NCBI GenBank assembly: GCA_030686995.1
Contig: CM060680.1
Location: 201,735,322 to 201,799,321, forward strand
Direction: 5' to 3'
DNA: 64,000 nt
Source of the DNA: Artemisia argyi
Taxonomy: Eukaryota > Streptophyta > Magnoliopsida > Asterales > Asteraceae
In this document: piece by piece, positions 25,033 to 39,300 of the stretch
Layout: each line of letters opens with the position of its first letter
Numbering within the stretch: the first letter of the stretch is position 1
Position numbers and translations under genes: made by a program
Notes under the pieces: model-generated
What the model was told of the DNA's origin: nothing
The model's database searches: none
Seen by the model: the letters and a program-made list of their open reading frames with translations, nothing else

Positions 25033-26936
25033 ATTTGCACCTTTTGCCTAATACGATCCTTATATAGTTAGTTTTTACCATTAACTTTGCATCTAATATT
25101 GTTCTGATTCAGAATTTGGCCACAAAGGGTCGTGAACGGTCACGGGATACCTCGGTTAGGCCGCGCACATATGAGTCAAAGACTCGCCCTCCCAGGAACT
25201 TGAAGAGGGAAAACCTCATCCATGTTTTACTTCCATCACTCAAATTATATCAATGGTTGATCTCATATACCTTTCTATGGGTGGCACAGGGCTCTCGTAC
25301 GTGTTTCTAATTTTAAACTTTTTGGCCGTCATGTATCCTGGCCCTCAACCATGTATAAGGCCTGAACAGGTATAATCTTATGGTATTATTTGCATTTAGT
25401 TTTGATGCATTTACCATTCCTATGGTTAAATTTAGCATTTTCCGCTCTCACCAGTGACAATTTATTTGAGTACGTGATATATCGTTGGATAAATTAATGT
25501 TGCCATATATTTTGTTTGCTTCTTTGGCTTGTAGGGTTGGGAGGCGAGCTGGTGACACAAAGGTATATAGCGGACTTTAATTTGTTTTACTTTACCCCTC
25601 ACACCTGCTCAATGCTCATGCAGATAGGCTTAAGCCCGTTAGCTCTTTCACTTGCAAAAATGTACATATATAGGTCAATCCTTCCATCTGTTTGATGATA
25701 GGTTAGCCGCACCCAAGCCTAATTTAGGGCTTAATTATGGTCCATCCAGTTCAGGAATACGCGATTAATTGTTCGCTAATGTATGTTATCCTTATAAACA
25801 CACATGCAATACTACTTGTGTAATCACAAAACACAATCCAATATATTTTACACCATCTTCTTGCAGACTTGCATATTAACCTTAAAGATGACATGTTATA
25901 TGTTGACAAATTAAAAGATGACATGTTATGCTTGCCACGTGAAGCATGCCTGGGAGGCTGCAACTAATCTCTACTTAAATATTACGTTTAGACAATGGTG
26001 GATGTTAAACAATACAAATTAAAATGTGTGCTTCTCTTAATTTGCTGTTTGTGTTCACATATGCATTTTTTTTTTTAATAAGCACATATGCATGTTGAAT
26101 AATGCTTAAACATGTGATATTCAGCTGTTCTAGTTAGGCACCACGTGATTGCTTATATAACTACTACATTCGAGGCACAAACATGTGATGCCGATGGTGA
26201 CATGGATGTATAACTAAAGGTCTCTATCACATGCAAAATTATGCAATACTGTACTTTGTTTGCGACAGTTAACATAAACGATGAAGTTGACTTTTTATGC
26301 TTACAGCTACGTTAGACATTGCTTGTCTTGTGAATCAGACCTGGGAGATTGCAATAAATTATTAAATCTTTAATTTTAGATTTAGAAAATGATGGATATT
26401 AAATAATTCAATGTGTGCTGTTATGCATGTTCTCTTAATTGACTATTTAAGTTCACATTACCCCCTTAAATAACGCTTAAACATGTGTTAACTAGCTAGT
26501 TCTTAGCTAGGTCACGTGATTGCTTATACTAAATACTACTAGTTTGGAGGCACAAACATGTGATGCCGATGGGTACGGATCGAGTCTTAAAAACTGGCCA
26601 AAAGGTCCAAAATTATAAAAACGGGGCATTTTGGGCAATTGCATTACCGCTTGCCCAAACTAGTTGAGCGGAAAAATCACCAACCAAAGTTAAAAGAGTT
26701 TTGCTAAAACCACGAAAAAACTCCTACAAAAGAATCCACAAAACTAGTTGTCATGTTTTGATTGGTTTGTTTTGTTATATTTTCTAGCTCCCTCCTCTAT
26801 TTGATTGAGCCAATCACACATGGACAAGTCAATTTTGTGGATTTCTTTTTGTAAATGTTTTGTGGTTGTAGCATGCCTCAAGTTAAAAATGGATAAGCTG
26901 TACTATGGAAAACATGGCACTCGCTTTTGTTGTATG
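24545..26936. other. 5' flank of copy B with degenerate repeats
   Basis: The first ~110 bp resemble the 5' flanks of copies A and C. A word set (GCAACTAATCTCTACTTAAA, then TGTGTG..TTCTCTTAATTG, then GTTCACAT) recurs at about 24698-24775, 25960-26057 and 26345-26458. CACAAACATGTGATGCCGAT occurs at about 26177 and 26550, so ~370-bp segments were duplicated and have decayed. An exon-like stretch at 25116-25310 has no recognised domain. Confidence 0.6.
24944..25031. repeat. (ATT)n microsatellite
   Basis: About 88 bp of perfect trinucleotide repeat, producing artificial poly-Ile and poly-Leu ORFs. Confidence 0.95.
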
Positions 26937-27726
26937 TGTTGGAATTATTATATCATGACCTTCATATAAATAAACCAAGTACATCAAAGTGAGCATAGCG
27001 GAAGCAATTATAACAAGATCAAATAACATGTAATTAATTAATCAATAATTAAATAGTAAACATACCTTTGTGATTCTAGCCCGAACAAGAATCAAAAATA
27101 ATCTTCCGGAACAAGAACCCTAATTAGGGTTTATATGGATTACAAGAATTACCCCTTACTTCTTTTGTAATTCAATCCAAGAATCAAACAATAGTGTGTT
27201 TGATTCACATTCTTGTACACACGTACTAATTCAAGAAAAAGTTTATGCAAGTAATTAAACACAAAACCTTGTTTTGATCTAAGAAAATCGAAACCCTTAG
27301 GGTTTGTTTGATGGATCGACCAAAGGAAAAGAGAGGAGAGAAAAACACCAAGATGTGTGTGTACAAGTTATGAGAAAACAATGCATCTTGGGTTTGCTTA
27401 TATACTATTCAAAACTTGGAGCTCAAGGCACAAAGGAGGTTACTCCCCCCTATGGCCGATCGGATTTGGATCCCCCAAGGGGTTTCCGGAACCTTCTCTT
27501 GTTTCCAAATTTTGCTTAGTATTACTTTCCTAATCTTCGTTTAATAGTCCATTAGTCATTAATCATTAAATACTAATTACTATAATTTATTTTGTGTTTA
27601 TTAATAATTACTTATAACATTTATAAATAATTATTTCTTTTTCTCTTCATACGTATTGTGTGCAATCCCGTGATCTCGAGTTCGATCCTAACATACGACT
27701 ACTAAAATAATGTCCATAATCTAACA
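26937..27726 (-). repeat. LTR (3' LTR of the minus-strand element)
   Basis: 790 bp, nearly identical to 34252-35041. It contains an AT-rich region and the blocks CCGATCGGATTTGGATCCCC and GACTACTAAAATAATGTCC. Confidence 0.92.
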
Positions 27727-30700
27727 GCTCCTACTTGGACATATTTTAATAGTGTAATCACATCGGTTAGCGTCTTGCAACACGCCGATGCCTCTAGTAC
27801 GATCTCGAGTAAGGCTCCTGGAAAACCTTTTAATGATTTCTCATTATTATTATCCTTTTGTTTCTAATACCATGTTAATAAGGATATGGATTAAAGTCAT
27901 TCCTTAATTAACCATTCTGTTTCTCGTTGTTTGTGATTGATCAAGATTACCAAATCTTCTGAACATATTCAAGGGAGATCTTGGGTGTGGCCACACATAC
28001 ATCTTACCAACCCTACGAGGGGCCCAGCAGTATTAAACTTCAAAAATAAATTTGAAGGAACAAATTCTATCTTGACTACAAGCAAAACCCACAAACTTTG
28101 TAACATTTCCGAAAACAACCCTTATGACTACCAGTTACGTATAGCGTTAAGTTATTCCACAAAAATGTACTACATTCATGACACTTATCTTGCATCTCAA
28201 GTTTGAGGATAACTTCTCATGATTTACTTAATAACTAAATCCATAAAGTAACATCATGTAGTTGGGATAAGTCCTATATTCGGTATCATTGAATATCATC
28301 TGAAATGGCATGACTACGCATCAATATACTTTAAGTATATTATACCAACCTTCAGATTTGTCTTGATTTAATAATATTCCCATATTATTAACTGACAACG
28401 GACAATTTAAGAATAACCTTTATTCATGGATTTAAACATACAAATATAGGATCCAATTTATTATAAATTAAACATACCATGTATTTAAATTTATTATAAC
28501 AATTGTTTAATATCCCTTATCCAAATACTAAATAGATCAATGCATGATAACTCTTGTTGCTGAATTATGTCTCAAGCAATGACATTCATACTTGTTGACA
28601 AGACATAAATCATCCAACTTTGATCTATCGGAATTTTAAGAATACTTATTTCAAGAATTCAACTATTGAAATTCTTATATGTGCATATTCAACTATTTTG
28701 ATAATGCCATATTTCATAAAAATGTGAGACATCCTTAACCAACAATTTATGATAATTAAACTTCCAAACATTTTAAAGTTTAAAGTATTCTTATTCTCTT
28801 AATGTATAACGCAACTTATGCTTTTAGGAAGCACAACTAGTACATATAGCAAAGAACGAAATTCTTACCATAACTAGTATTGAGTGTCATCCCAATTTCA
28901 ATAACATCATTGTATGCAACAACAATATGTTATTAAAACTTCCCGTAAACCTTAATATCTATTATGTAATGTTTGATGCCCTTCAAACTTTCAAGTTTGT
29001 TGGCTATGACAATTTTCTCAACAATTGAAAATTGTTCATCTATAGAATTTGGAAGCTATTCCTGATTTAGGATGTGATTCTATAATCAAACATATTCATT
29101 TAGAATATTACACAAGTTATCTAATAACTTTTTAATTAGATATTAATATTGCCAAATCATCTTGTAATCAAGCATGATAAAACAAAACATGATGTTCATG
29201 AAAAAATCTTTGAGTCATACTTAGATTTTATTCATATCATTCATATCCATTTAGACTTTCTAAATAATATATCATGTTATATTAGATTCATTTACCGCAC
29301 ATGTTTCAACAATAAACATTCATTCCAAGGTTATATGTCTTATTTCCTAAATCTTACAAGTAAAGTTTCATTCCATTCTAAGACTTAACATTTACTTATA
29401 TGGAATGTTACTTTTCATATGTTCTATAACATATATGATTTAAGAAATTAAACATAATACTCCCACTAGCTTTTAGGAATACTTAGAAATTATCTTATTT
29501 CAATTATAAATTAAAACATGAATTTAATAATTAAACATAAGAGTAATCTTCTAGATGCATGCATTTATCCATCCATGGATTATTGCAATTTGTACACTTT
29601 GAAAGATTTATTTGAATTTATAAACTCCTTTTGATTACTTATCGTCCTCGCTCAAGTAATCACTCAAGAAAGAGTTTTGATATTTTATTGTCAATTTCAT
29701 AAATATGACAATCATAATCTTTATATATTTAATGTGTTTAGAAAAGAATATTCAATCACAGTTAATTGCTTAAGTGTGATTAATAATCTTGTCATAAAAC
29801 ATGCATTAAATACGTGCACAATATTGTCCATATGATTTCTATACAAAGATTTAAACCACAAGAGTTACCTAATCTTTGAAGAAACTCATCTTTATTTTCT
29901 AGTCTAACTATTAAGATAAACCAAGTTTCTAAAATTGATTATCTTTATGGACAGCATCTTAATCATTCATATCATGTATACTTTACCCAATTACATATTT
30001 GATAATGTATCATAATGATTATCAGGTTTACAATAATCCTGTAAATCATAGCCCTCAGCATATTAATCAAATATCTAAGATATATTACTATTCTATAAAT
30101 GATAATTCCATCATCTTGAGATTTAACATTTAAATGTCAACCTTTATTATCATGTTGAGATTTAACATTCAAATGTCAAGCTTAATCATGATATTTACTA
30201 GTGTATTTTAGAAGATTATGTATCTTATAATTTTATCTTTTAAAGATCAAAACTCCAACTTGTTTTTAGTAATTTAAAGACTATCTTTAAATACTTAGTA
30301 AATAAAGAAACAATACAATGTTCTCTTTTGGGATATTACAAATACTTATTGATAGTTCATGACTTAACTTTGTTAATAACCTCTTCATAAACAGTTAAAC
30401 AAATTTAGAACTTCAATTTAAGACTTAATGTGATTCATCACATTCATCACATTTCATCATATGATAATGTCTTATTAATCTTCTATGTTGGAGTTTTATT
30501 AAATATGTCCAAGTCATACTCAACATTCTAACCTTGATAACTTTTGGAAGAAAAGAAGTCATAGTTATCTTTAATCAAACAATATAACAAGAGTTTGATT
30601 TTCCTAACTGAACATACCATAAACATTTGATATTTCATTAGTATTAATATTGTAAGACAATCTAACAATATTTAAGATAACCATATTCCTTTTGACTTGT

Positions 30701-33700
30701 TTATTTACCAACTAAATCATTTTAATGGTATAATAATATTCAAGCCAATTACATGCTTTATATAACACAAGTACTTTTTATAAAGTCTCTTCATGTCCAT
30801 GTCTTTACAAGAAAACATAAACTGTTATAATCCCACTATACGTTATAAGTCATTTAACAATTTAATAACTTCATGTATACGTCTTAATTAAAAAACACTA
30901 CAAGATAACGTCTTACTTTATTATAAGTCTTGTAACAATTAAAAGACTTTATGTTTATATTTTTACAATGAAACATAAACATGTTTAACTAAAGTAATTA
31001 TGAACACCATCTTTTGGTTTCAATAGTAATTTCAAATTAATTTATTACTTCACAATAATGTAAATAACATTATTTCTTTATTTATTTATGTCATTCCAAG
31101 AACACATAAATATTCAGATTGAAGTAGCATTAGATTACTTAATTAATTTATGTCATTCCATGAATTCATAAATCTATAAATTAAAGTAGTCTTGATATCA
31201 TATTGACACATGTTCTAATAGGTATCTAATTTAGAAACTGCAAATTCTCATAGTTCAATTACATCAGTTGATCTGCTAGTAATGAAATATGAAATTCACC
31301 TTGTTGTTGCAATCTAGTTAAGCTCTCACCTAACATAAATTGTAACACCAAGTATTTCTTGAATTAGCCTAGTATAATTCATATCAGAACATTATTCTAG
31401 TTTAGAAACTGCAAATTCTTATAGTTCAATTACATCAGTTGATCTGCTAGTAATGAAATATGAAATTCACTTTGTTGTTGCAATCTAGCTAAGCTCTCAC
31501 ATAACATAAATTGTAACACCAAGTGTTTCTAGACTTAATATTAGAACATTATTCTCTTACCTTGTAGTCAAGAGAATCCATTAAATCATATCTTTATGAG
31601 TTGTTTCTTGCACACATTAAAGATAACATTTCTCCCACTTGTGCATGGAACAACCTCATATAGTTGATAAACAACATGCCATGCATTTGTTTATGTGTTC
31701 AATATGATTGTGTCATAGATTTTAGCATAACAAGTATATGTAAAACAACAATGTCTAGTAAGGAAACGTATAAGACTATCCTTAAAAGTATGAGTGTCTA
31801 TACTTGGAAAGTAATTATCTTTAGCTACCAAGATGTCAAAGCTTGTAACTCCCACTGAATTAAAGATCATTACAATAATTCCTTATTCAGTGATAAGTAC
31901 ACAATACTCCCATTGAATTTGACAACATTGTAAATGTTTCATATCCAGTAAAAACAAATATTGTGTCTTTAACTTTCCTACACCTTTAAATGTCCATGCG
32001 TAACAATTACTTATGCACTAAAGAGTGTATTCTACTACGTAAATGATGGACTATCCACCAAATGCTATTAACTTGAAAAATTGGGCATGCAATTTCTTCC
32101 TTAACAGGTCTACCATCCTACAATGTATGTAGCACCTTTAAAATACTCAAAACAACTAGTTTGTCTTTAAACATTTTGCAGTAATTAGTCTAGCTTCTAA
32201 TTATAATAACTCATAAAATGTCATACATAATTTTCTGTTAACCAAATATCATATTTGTTACTAAGAATTTAATCACCGAATGAAGATGATAAAATCCATA
32301 TGAAAATATTTGCAATTTTCTTAACTATTAAAAAATTTGCTATGAGTTATATTAGAATTTAGACGTATCTAATATTCCTATTATCCTTTCTCATTCATGA
32401 AAAGGAATAGGATTGTGTCTCACTCTTCCTTCATAGAAAGGAGACTTCTCTTGTCTTTTAAGTAAATATTTCTTAATCAAACATTTGTTTGAAAACAGAA
32501 CTAGATCAATTTACCAAAGCCCAAATACGTTTACGGTTTGAACGTTGCATTAATACATTAAAACGAATTACAAAATTCAATTTCAGTATTTTCGATAATT
32601 AGATCTTTAAGAAAATAAAATACCAATTGGTAAATATTCTTATAAACCATAGTATTTTCTTAAAGCTAGGATCCTAATTGACATAGTACCATTACATCAG
32701 TTGATCTGCTAGTAATGATAGTATTCAACAAGGTAATTGTCAAACAATAATTGCCAATATCATATTGCAATTCCTAGATTTATGGGATTTACAATCACAA
32801 AACTTTTGTATTGTAAGCATGTTTGATCCCCATCTTAATGCCTTGAGTCCAAGATCTCACTTCCTACTCAATTTAAGTCGTCTAACTTAAAAACTGCAAA
32901 CTCATAAGTCTATCACATCAGTTGATGTGCTAGCAATGAATTTATGAAATTTACCTCTCCATTGCAATCTCGCCAAGTTCTCACATGACGTAAATTACAA
33001 CTTCAACTGTTCTTAATTAGATGGCATTCAACTTAATTTTATAAGGGTATTAAATTTTGACGTGTAATCAAAATAATGTATGAAGAAGCATGCATACAAC
33101 TTCATAACATTGGTTTTTCAAAACATTTTTATTACCAATTTGCTAAGAATAAAATAACAATGTTTTGATTGAGGTATCGGGTTCACCAATTAAAGAATTA
33201 CCATCAATTATCGTCCACTATATCGTACTTTTGCATAAGCCCGAAAGCTTAGTGTTTCGGATAATCATTGTGGAATTGTGGATAATTCACCCTTAAGATA
33301 ACAGTGTACATGTAATGGTTGTTCGATAAGTCTAATTTACACACAAACGAGCGTTAAGACAGAATGTTGTCTCTCTAAGGCCACAATTTAATGTGAAGCC
33401 ATCCTTATACCCATCTTATAGTGTGTAAACTTCGGTCGAGCCTATTTAACCATTACGTACAAAAACATCAATCAACCAATCCTTTAAGATTTATTCTTAA
33501 AACCAAAACAATTTCGCCATTATTTAGTCCGTATTATTTTTCTATTCAAAAATTACCCTTTTCGTTTATAAACATGTCTAACACAATTAATAAACAAAAA
33601 CAAGTAAGGTTCAATAAAAATAAAACAACTAAATAAACAAATATACATAATCATAACAATTAAATATGTATAAAAACATGTAGCCACATGCAAATCTTAT

Positions 33701-34251
33701 TCAATAGTCCTATTAATAATCAAATCTAGGTGTATAACGTATTAATTCAATTAAGGCTTTCTTCTTCTAGGAAAAAGAGCCACATACATCGATAAATCGA
33801 TTGCGTAAGCCAAAATTAAATAAATACCACATAGCACATAATTGATTACTTAATATTGGAGTCTTCCCCAATTCGACATCTATTAATAAATTTACATGTT
33901 TCGATATAACTTAACAATTAATTCATATATACAATTTAAACCATTTAAATTATCACAGAATATAAAAATCCATGCAAATATGCACTTTTTCATGGATTTA
34001 GCTTAACAATTAACATATTGCACCAAGATCGTTTACTAAAATGCATAACAATTACATGACATCCTAGGGTTTCTAATCATATTAAAAAAACAAAAACCAA
34101 AACCCTAAAAACCCTTAAGGTCAATCGACCCAAAAAAAATTTTAGGGTTAGGAATCTAACAAATAAACCCTAAAAACATGTAACTAAACGAATCAATATC
34201 CAATTTTTATGCGTTTCGATAATTACATATTATAACGGCTCTAGATGCCAC
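27727..34251 (-). other. Non-coding interior of the LTR element
   Basis: There is no ORF over about 90 codons and no recognised protein motif on either strand. A motif containing CAGTTGATCTGCTAG recurs at 31258, 31429, 32691 and (variant) about 32913; around the first two it is part of a ~125-bp direct repeat (31222-31346 and 31394-31520). Confidence 0.75.
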
Positions 34252-35041
34252 TGTTGGAATTATTATATCATGAACTTCATATAAATAAACCAAGTACATC
34301 AAAGTGAGCATAGCGGAAGCAATTATAACAAGATCAAATAACATGTAATTAATTAATCAATAATTAAATAGTAAACATACCTTTGTGATTCTAGCCCGAA
34401 CAAGAATCAAAATCAATCTTCCGGAACAAGAACCCTAATTAGGGTTTATATGGATTACAAGAATTACCCCTTACCTCTTTTGTAATTCAATCAAATAATC
34501 AAACAATAGTGTGTTTGATTCACGTTCTTGTACACACGTACTAATTCAAGAAAAAGTTTATGCAAGTAATTAAACACAAAACCTTGTTTTGATCTAAGAA
34601 AATCGAAACCCTTAGGGTTTGTTTGATGGATCGACCAAAGGAAAAGAGAGGAGAGAAAAACACCAAGATGTGTGTGTACAAGTTATGAGAAAACAATGCA
34701 TCTTGGGTTTGCTTATATACTATTCAAAACTTTGAGCTCAAGGCACAAAGGAGGTTACTCCCCCCTATGGCCGATCGGATTTGGATCCCCCAAGGGGTTT
34801 CCGGAACCTTCTCTTGTTTCCAAATTTTGCTTAGTATTACTTTCCTAATCTTCGTTTAATAGTCCATTAGTCATTAATCATTAAATACTAATTACTATAA
34901 TTTATTTTGTGTTTATTAATAATTACTTATAACATTTATAAATAATTATTTCTTTTTATCTTCATACGTATTGTGTGCAATCCCGTGATCTCGAGTTCGA
35001 TCCTAACATACGACTACTAAAATAATGTCCATAATCTAACA
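34252..35041 (-). repeat. LTR (5' LTR of the minus-strand element)
   Basis: 790 bp, the same length as its partner. On the minus strand it is followed by the PBS-like GTGGCATCTAGAGCC. Confidence 0.92.
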
Positions 35042-35054
35042 GTATGTTGTAAAT

Positions 35055-35317
35055 TACTCCCTCCGTCCCAAATTTATTGTCCACTTTGAATTTTCAAAGT
35101 CTAACTAGTTCAACTTTGACCATAAATATATATTTTTTGTCTCTTATATAATACTTGATGAAAAATTATACCATTGAAAAGTATACTTAAAACCCAATCT
35201 ATTTATATATTTTGCATCAAATATTATATAACACCCACAAAAATATTTAAGGTCAAAGTTGAAGAAGAAAAACTAAAAAAGTCAATAGTGGACAATAAAT
35301 TTGGGAAGGAGGTAGTA
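35055..35317. mobile_element. Stowaway-like MITE
   Basis: Inverted ends TACTCCCTCCGTCCCAAATT and AATTTGGGAAGGAGGTAGTA, 263 bp, with TA flanks. It begins a few bases after the target duplication of the LTR element. Confidence 0.85.
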
Positions 35318-35580
35318 ACAAGCTTTTTTCTTGATATTTTATAAGTACGTTTAAAATAGTAGTATAAAGAAAATAAGCAAATAAATATATTGCTATATGA
35401 TTTTCGCATGTTAATAAAAGAGTTAGTTACACAAAGCGTCCATATGGATACTAATGACTTTTGCAAATATAAGAATCAAACAACTTTTTAACGTATTCAC
35501 ATCTCTGCACATATGAGAAGATGATTGTGATTTATAAATTGACAATTATTTTTGTGTAAAAAAAGCTTTTCAGTAAAAAA

Positions 35581-35686
35581 AAATAATAATAATAAAATAA
35601 AATAAAATAAAAAATAATAATAATAATAATAACAATAATAATAATAATAATAATAATAAATCCTTTGATTTCCTAATAAAGTGATA

Positions 35687-35776
<90 letters not shown>

Positions 35777-35800
35777 AATAAATAAATAAAAATAATAAAA
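35581..35800. repeat. (TAA)n/(TAAA)n compound microsatellite
   Basis: Interrupted TAA and TAAA repeats over about 220 bp; they explain the poly-Leu/Tyr ORF on the minus strand. Confidence 0.93.
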
Positions 35801-36179
35801 AAAGGGGGGTTCATAAAAGAAAAAAAGTCTTGTTGGTATTTCTCATATCGTATGCATAGAAAAGTTTTAAGTTTGCTATTGTTCGTAGATTTTTAGTGGT
35901 ACATGTGACATAATTAAAGCTTTGAATATCAATATCTGCATGTGTTACGTCGTTTACTGTAATGTTTTATGATGATAGCTTCTAGAACTTTTGTTAACTT
36001 AAATGCATGTGTGCATTGTGTTGATACCCATGTTTCTATTCTAGATCGAGTTGTTACTGAGCAAAGATTAGTGGATTTCGCGAAAGACTTGGTAAAATTG
36101 AGGACCTAAAGATTTAAAAAAATGAAAATGGAGGTGTTTTTGAGTTTGTTAGGTTCTGGGCAAAGCACGATCTTAAGTC

Positions 36180-36390
36180 AAAGAATTCAGCAGAAGCTGA
36201 TCACTATAAATAAATTTGCCAAAATCACCCATTTCCAAATTTTTGGACCTTTTGCAGTTTTTCAGGCTCGATCCATACCCAGCGCGGCATCACATGTTCG
36301 TGCCTGGAAACTAGTATTTAATATAAGCAATCACACAGTGAACAACTAAGAACAGCTAGTTAATACATGTTTAAGCATTATTTAATATGG
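36180..36390 (-). repeat. Inverted copy of 26455-26660
   Basis: The reverse complement reads attaaataatgcttaaacatg, later AACATGTGATGCCG, TGGATCGAGCCTGAAAAACT and CAAAAGGTCCAAA, parallel to the plus strand at 26455-26660. The two copies bracket the 8.1-kb LTR element in opposite orientation. Confidence 0.75.
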
Positions 36391-39300
36391 AAAAGTCCAA
36401 AAATACATAACGGGGTTACTTTGGTGTATTGAAATGCATAGCGTACTAATTTTATTACTGATATACATAACCAACTTTCAAATTCTGTTTCAAAATACAT
36501 AATATAACCGGCTCATTCACGTTACTGACGTGACGTCTATGTGGGATCCAGAGTGTTTTTCCGCATTAGGTCCAGCTGCAAAGTGATTCATGTTACAACC
36601 AATGTCAACCTGCACAAACACACATACAAAACACATTCAGATGTTATCACAAACATTATTAATATACAATTATTATATACTGAGACCATTATGTACAAAG
36701 ATGGATATGCAACTTTAAATTGATTTGAAACGATGCTGAAATCTCATTTATTACCATAGTACTTTTTATAATAATCTACCCAATTTACATAATGCGTTCA
36801 AGATTTGGCCCAATAGCAAAAGAAAATATACACATAACATGTGCAAATTTATCCCCATAAGCCATCAATATATTTTTAGACCTTCAAAAGCAATTGAAGT
36901 TACATTACTATTCTTCTAAATCAAGGTTAACTTGGAATAAAACATAAGTGCCTACTTACCGAGTTAGACTCTGCATTTCAATGGAACATAGCACATGTTG
37001 GTAAACAGGGTTTGCACAAATGAAAATACAAAATTACTTTCAATTGAGCTACGGTCATCAATGCTTTCACATAAACAGTATATGAAACTACTATATATTA
37101 GTAGAACCTTGATTACTTTACGTACCACTGGTAGCAAGCATGAATCTATGAGAAGAAAATAGCAAGTCAGGAATGTGCTTCATCGTTTCTGGAAGCCGCA
37201 ATTTACATAAGGTCCAACATCACAATCATTCTTCACCATGTCACCAATAGTTTTCTAGTCCAACGAGTCCTTGGGGGTTTCGTTGCCATCGTAGCTCAAT
37301 AGGCTGCATTTCAGGTACAACCAACAACACATTTAGAGATGGATTTTGCCTATTTAAGTACAACCAATCGCACATACTCAAGTTACACTCGAAGGTTCTA
37401 CATCTAAAGTATACATGTGTAACTAAAGATTATCTACAGCTATTGTGGCTATAATCAAATGATCAATTGTCAATGCATTTCATCAAACACATAGTGTGCA
37501 AACACACATTATTAAAAGACAATAACATTCACATATAACTTTATAAAATAAAACACATAAAAGGATGTATATAAAAAGCAACTGAAATAAGCAATCCTGT
37601 AAAACCCATATAAGCACTGTAAATAAGCTATCTCATAAAACCCTTATAAAAGTATAATGCAGTTTGAAGAAGCAATCCCAAACATCATCTAAAGGAATCT
37701 TCAAAAATCAATAAACAAAATCAAAACAAACCTTGTGGTGGTTTCGGTTCTGGAAACAAATGACTCAAACAATTTAAGTTGCACCAATTAGCCAAGAATA
37801 GTAAAAAAAATAGATTTGACTAAAGGGGTTAAACTGAAGCCATTAGTCTAAACTTATGAGTTAACTACTCATTACATTCTCTATTAAACGATGCACCTAA
37901 TCCAATTCAATAAATGTGTTACCAACACTGTTTTAGACTTTCTTAATGGTATTGATACAACCCATTTTCTTAATGTGTTACCCTGTATCTGTGTATACTT
38001 GTATAAATAAGTGGCTTATTATATAGTGATCCCTATACTTGTATAAATAAGTGGCTTATTATATAGTGATCCCATGTTAGCTTTTCAATTAGAACTTTTA
38101 CAAAAAATAGACCAACCATTCACGAGAGATGTGGCTCTTCGTTACTATCATTCTTTTATAAACATGAAAAAAAAGTACCTTCATATCACGTCTGATTAAT
38201 TATCCAATAGACTAATATGAAAAGAAACGTACTCCGTAACTTTATTGACATTTTATCAAACACTTTGTGTGCATTAACGTTAATTAACAATTTGATACAT
38301 TGGTAGTTAAGGCTGCTTGTACAATTATTATGCCACAACAAGCAAAAAGAAGAGGCCATTTATATAAGCCACAACTTGCATTCTCTCTTTTTGCTCGTGC
38401 TATCGCTTTGGTTACTGCTGCCCATAAGGTTAAGTTTGTCCATGAATGTAGTCTAGATAAATACTGTTTCATTCGAGTTCAAACTCATATGAGGTTACAC
38501 ATCGTCCTCTGGTTCTTACATGCAACAAGAACTATTTAGGAAACACTAATGAAATCTGTGACTGCAATAAATTCTAAATACACATTGTAATTCTATAAAC
38601 TTAGCCTTTATATCTATGTTTCAGAAAATAACATCATTCAAAGATATATATTCATCCATCACTTGAATGACGGGAATCAGATGGATCAAGTCAGGTGCCA
38701 CATAATTCAATGTGAAAGTTGTTACAGTAGGACATTCAACCCACAAGCTAATAATATCATTCAAAGAGGTTTTACGTACTAATAATTCACTTTGGACGAC
38801 CTTCAACCAGTTTTACCCATTTGACTTTTTCTATTTTTATTTTTACTCATTTGACTCGCTCGTAGTGTCATATGAAGGCAAAAACCCAAGTTACAAAGAA
38901 AATACCATAATCGAAAACTGATAGTGTTATCTAAAATAATATCATAATCAAAAAATTACTCTGCATAAGCAACAAGTGTTTTACAATAGAAAGCAAAAAG
39001 ATACTAACATAAATATACATCAACCCCAACTAGAATATATAGCATATATATATGCCCTGTGTCAAAAGCATCAGCGATGGTGCTTTGTATTTCGGAGTCT
39101 ATCTTGAACCATAAAATCGCGATTATTTATATCTACATGTGACTCGTTACTGCTAACTTTTTGTGTAGACCTAATACTGGAACTGTAGAATGTGGTATGA
39201 TGATGCACTTGATCAAATTTTGGTATATGAGACTGAAAAAATTCACTTGCTGGTAGAGAGTGTGTATGAAGTATATCATGCTGATATCATCTTAGTTACC

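Larger units (their letters stand above)
26937..35041 (-). mobile_element. Non-autonomous LTR retrotransposon (LARD-like), 8.1 kb
   Basis: Two direct repeats of 790 bp bound the element, which is flanked on both sides by GTATG (26932-26936 and 35042-35046), a perfect 5-bp target duplication. LTRs run TGTTAGATTATGG...TTCCAACA on the minus strand. Next to the right-hand LTR, minus-strand GTGGCATCTAGAGCC (34251-34237) resembles an initiator-Met primer-binding site, and CAAGTAGGAGC beside the left LTR may be the polypurine tract, so the element reads on the minus strand. The 6525-bp interior is AT-rich, stop-dense and without recognisable gag, protease, integrase or RT motifs. By-eye LTR divergence is about ten differences in 790 bp, so insertion is fairly recent. 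Confidence 0.9.
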
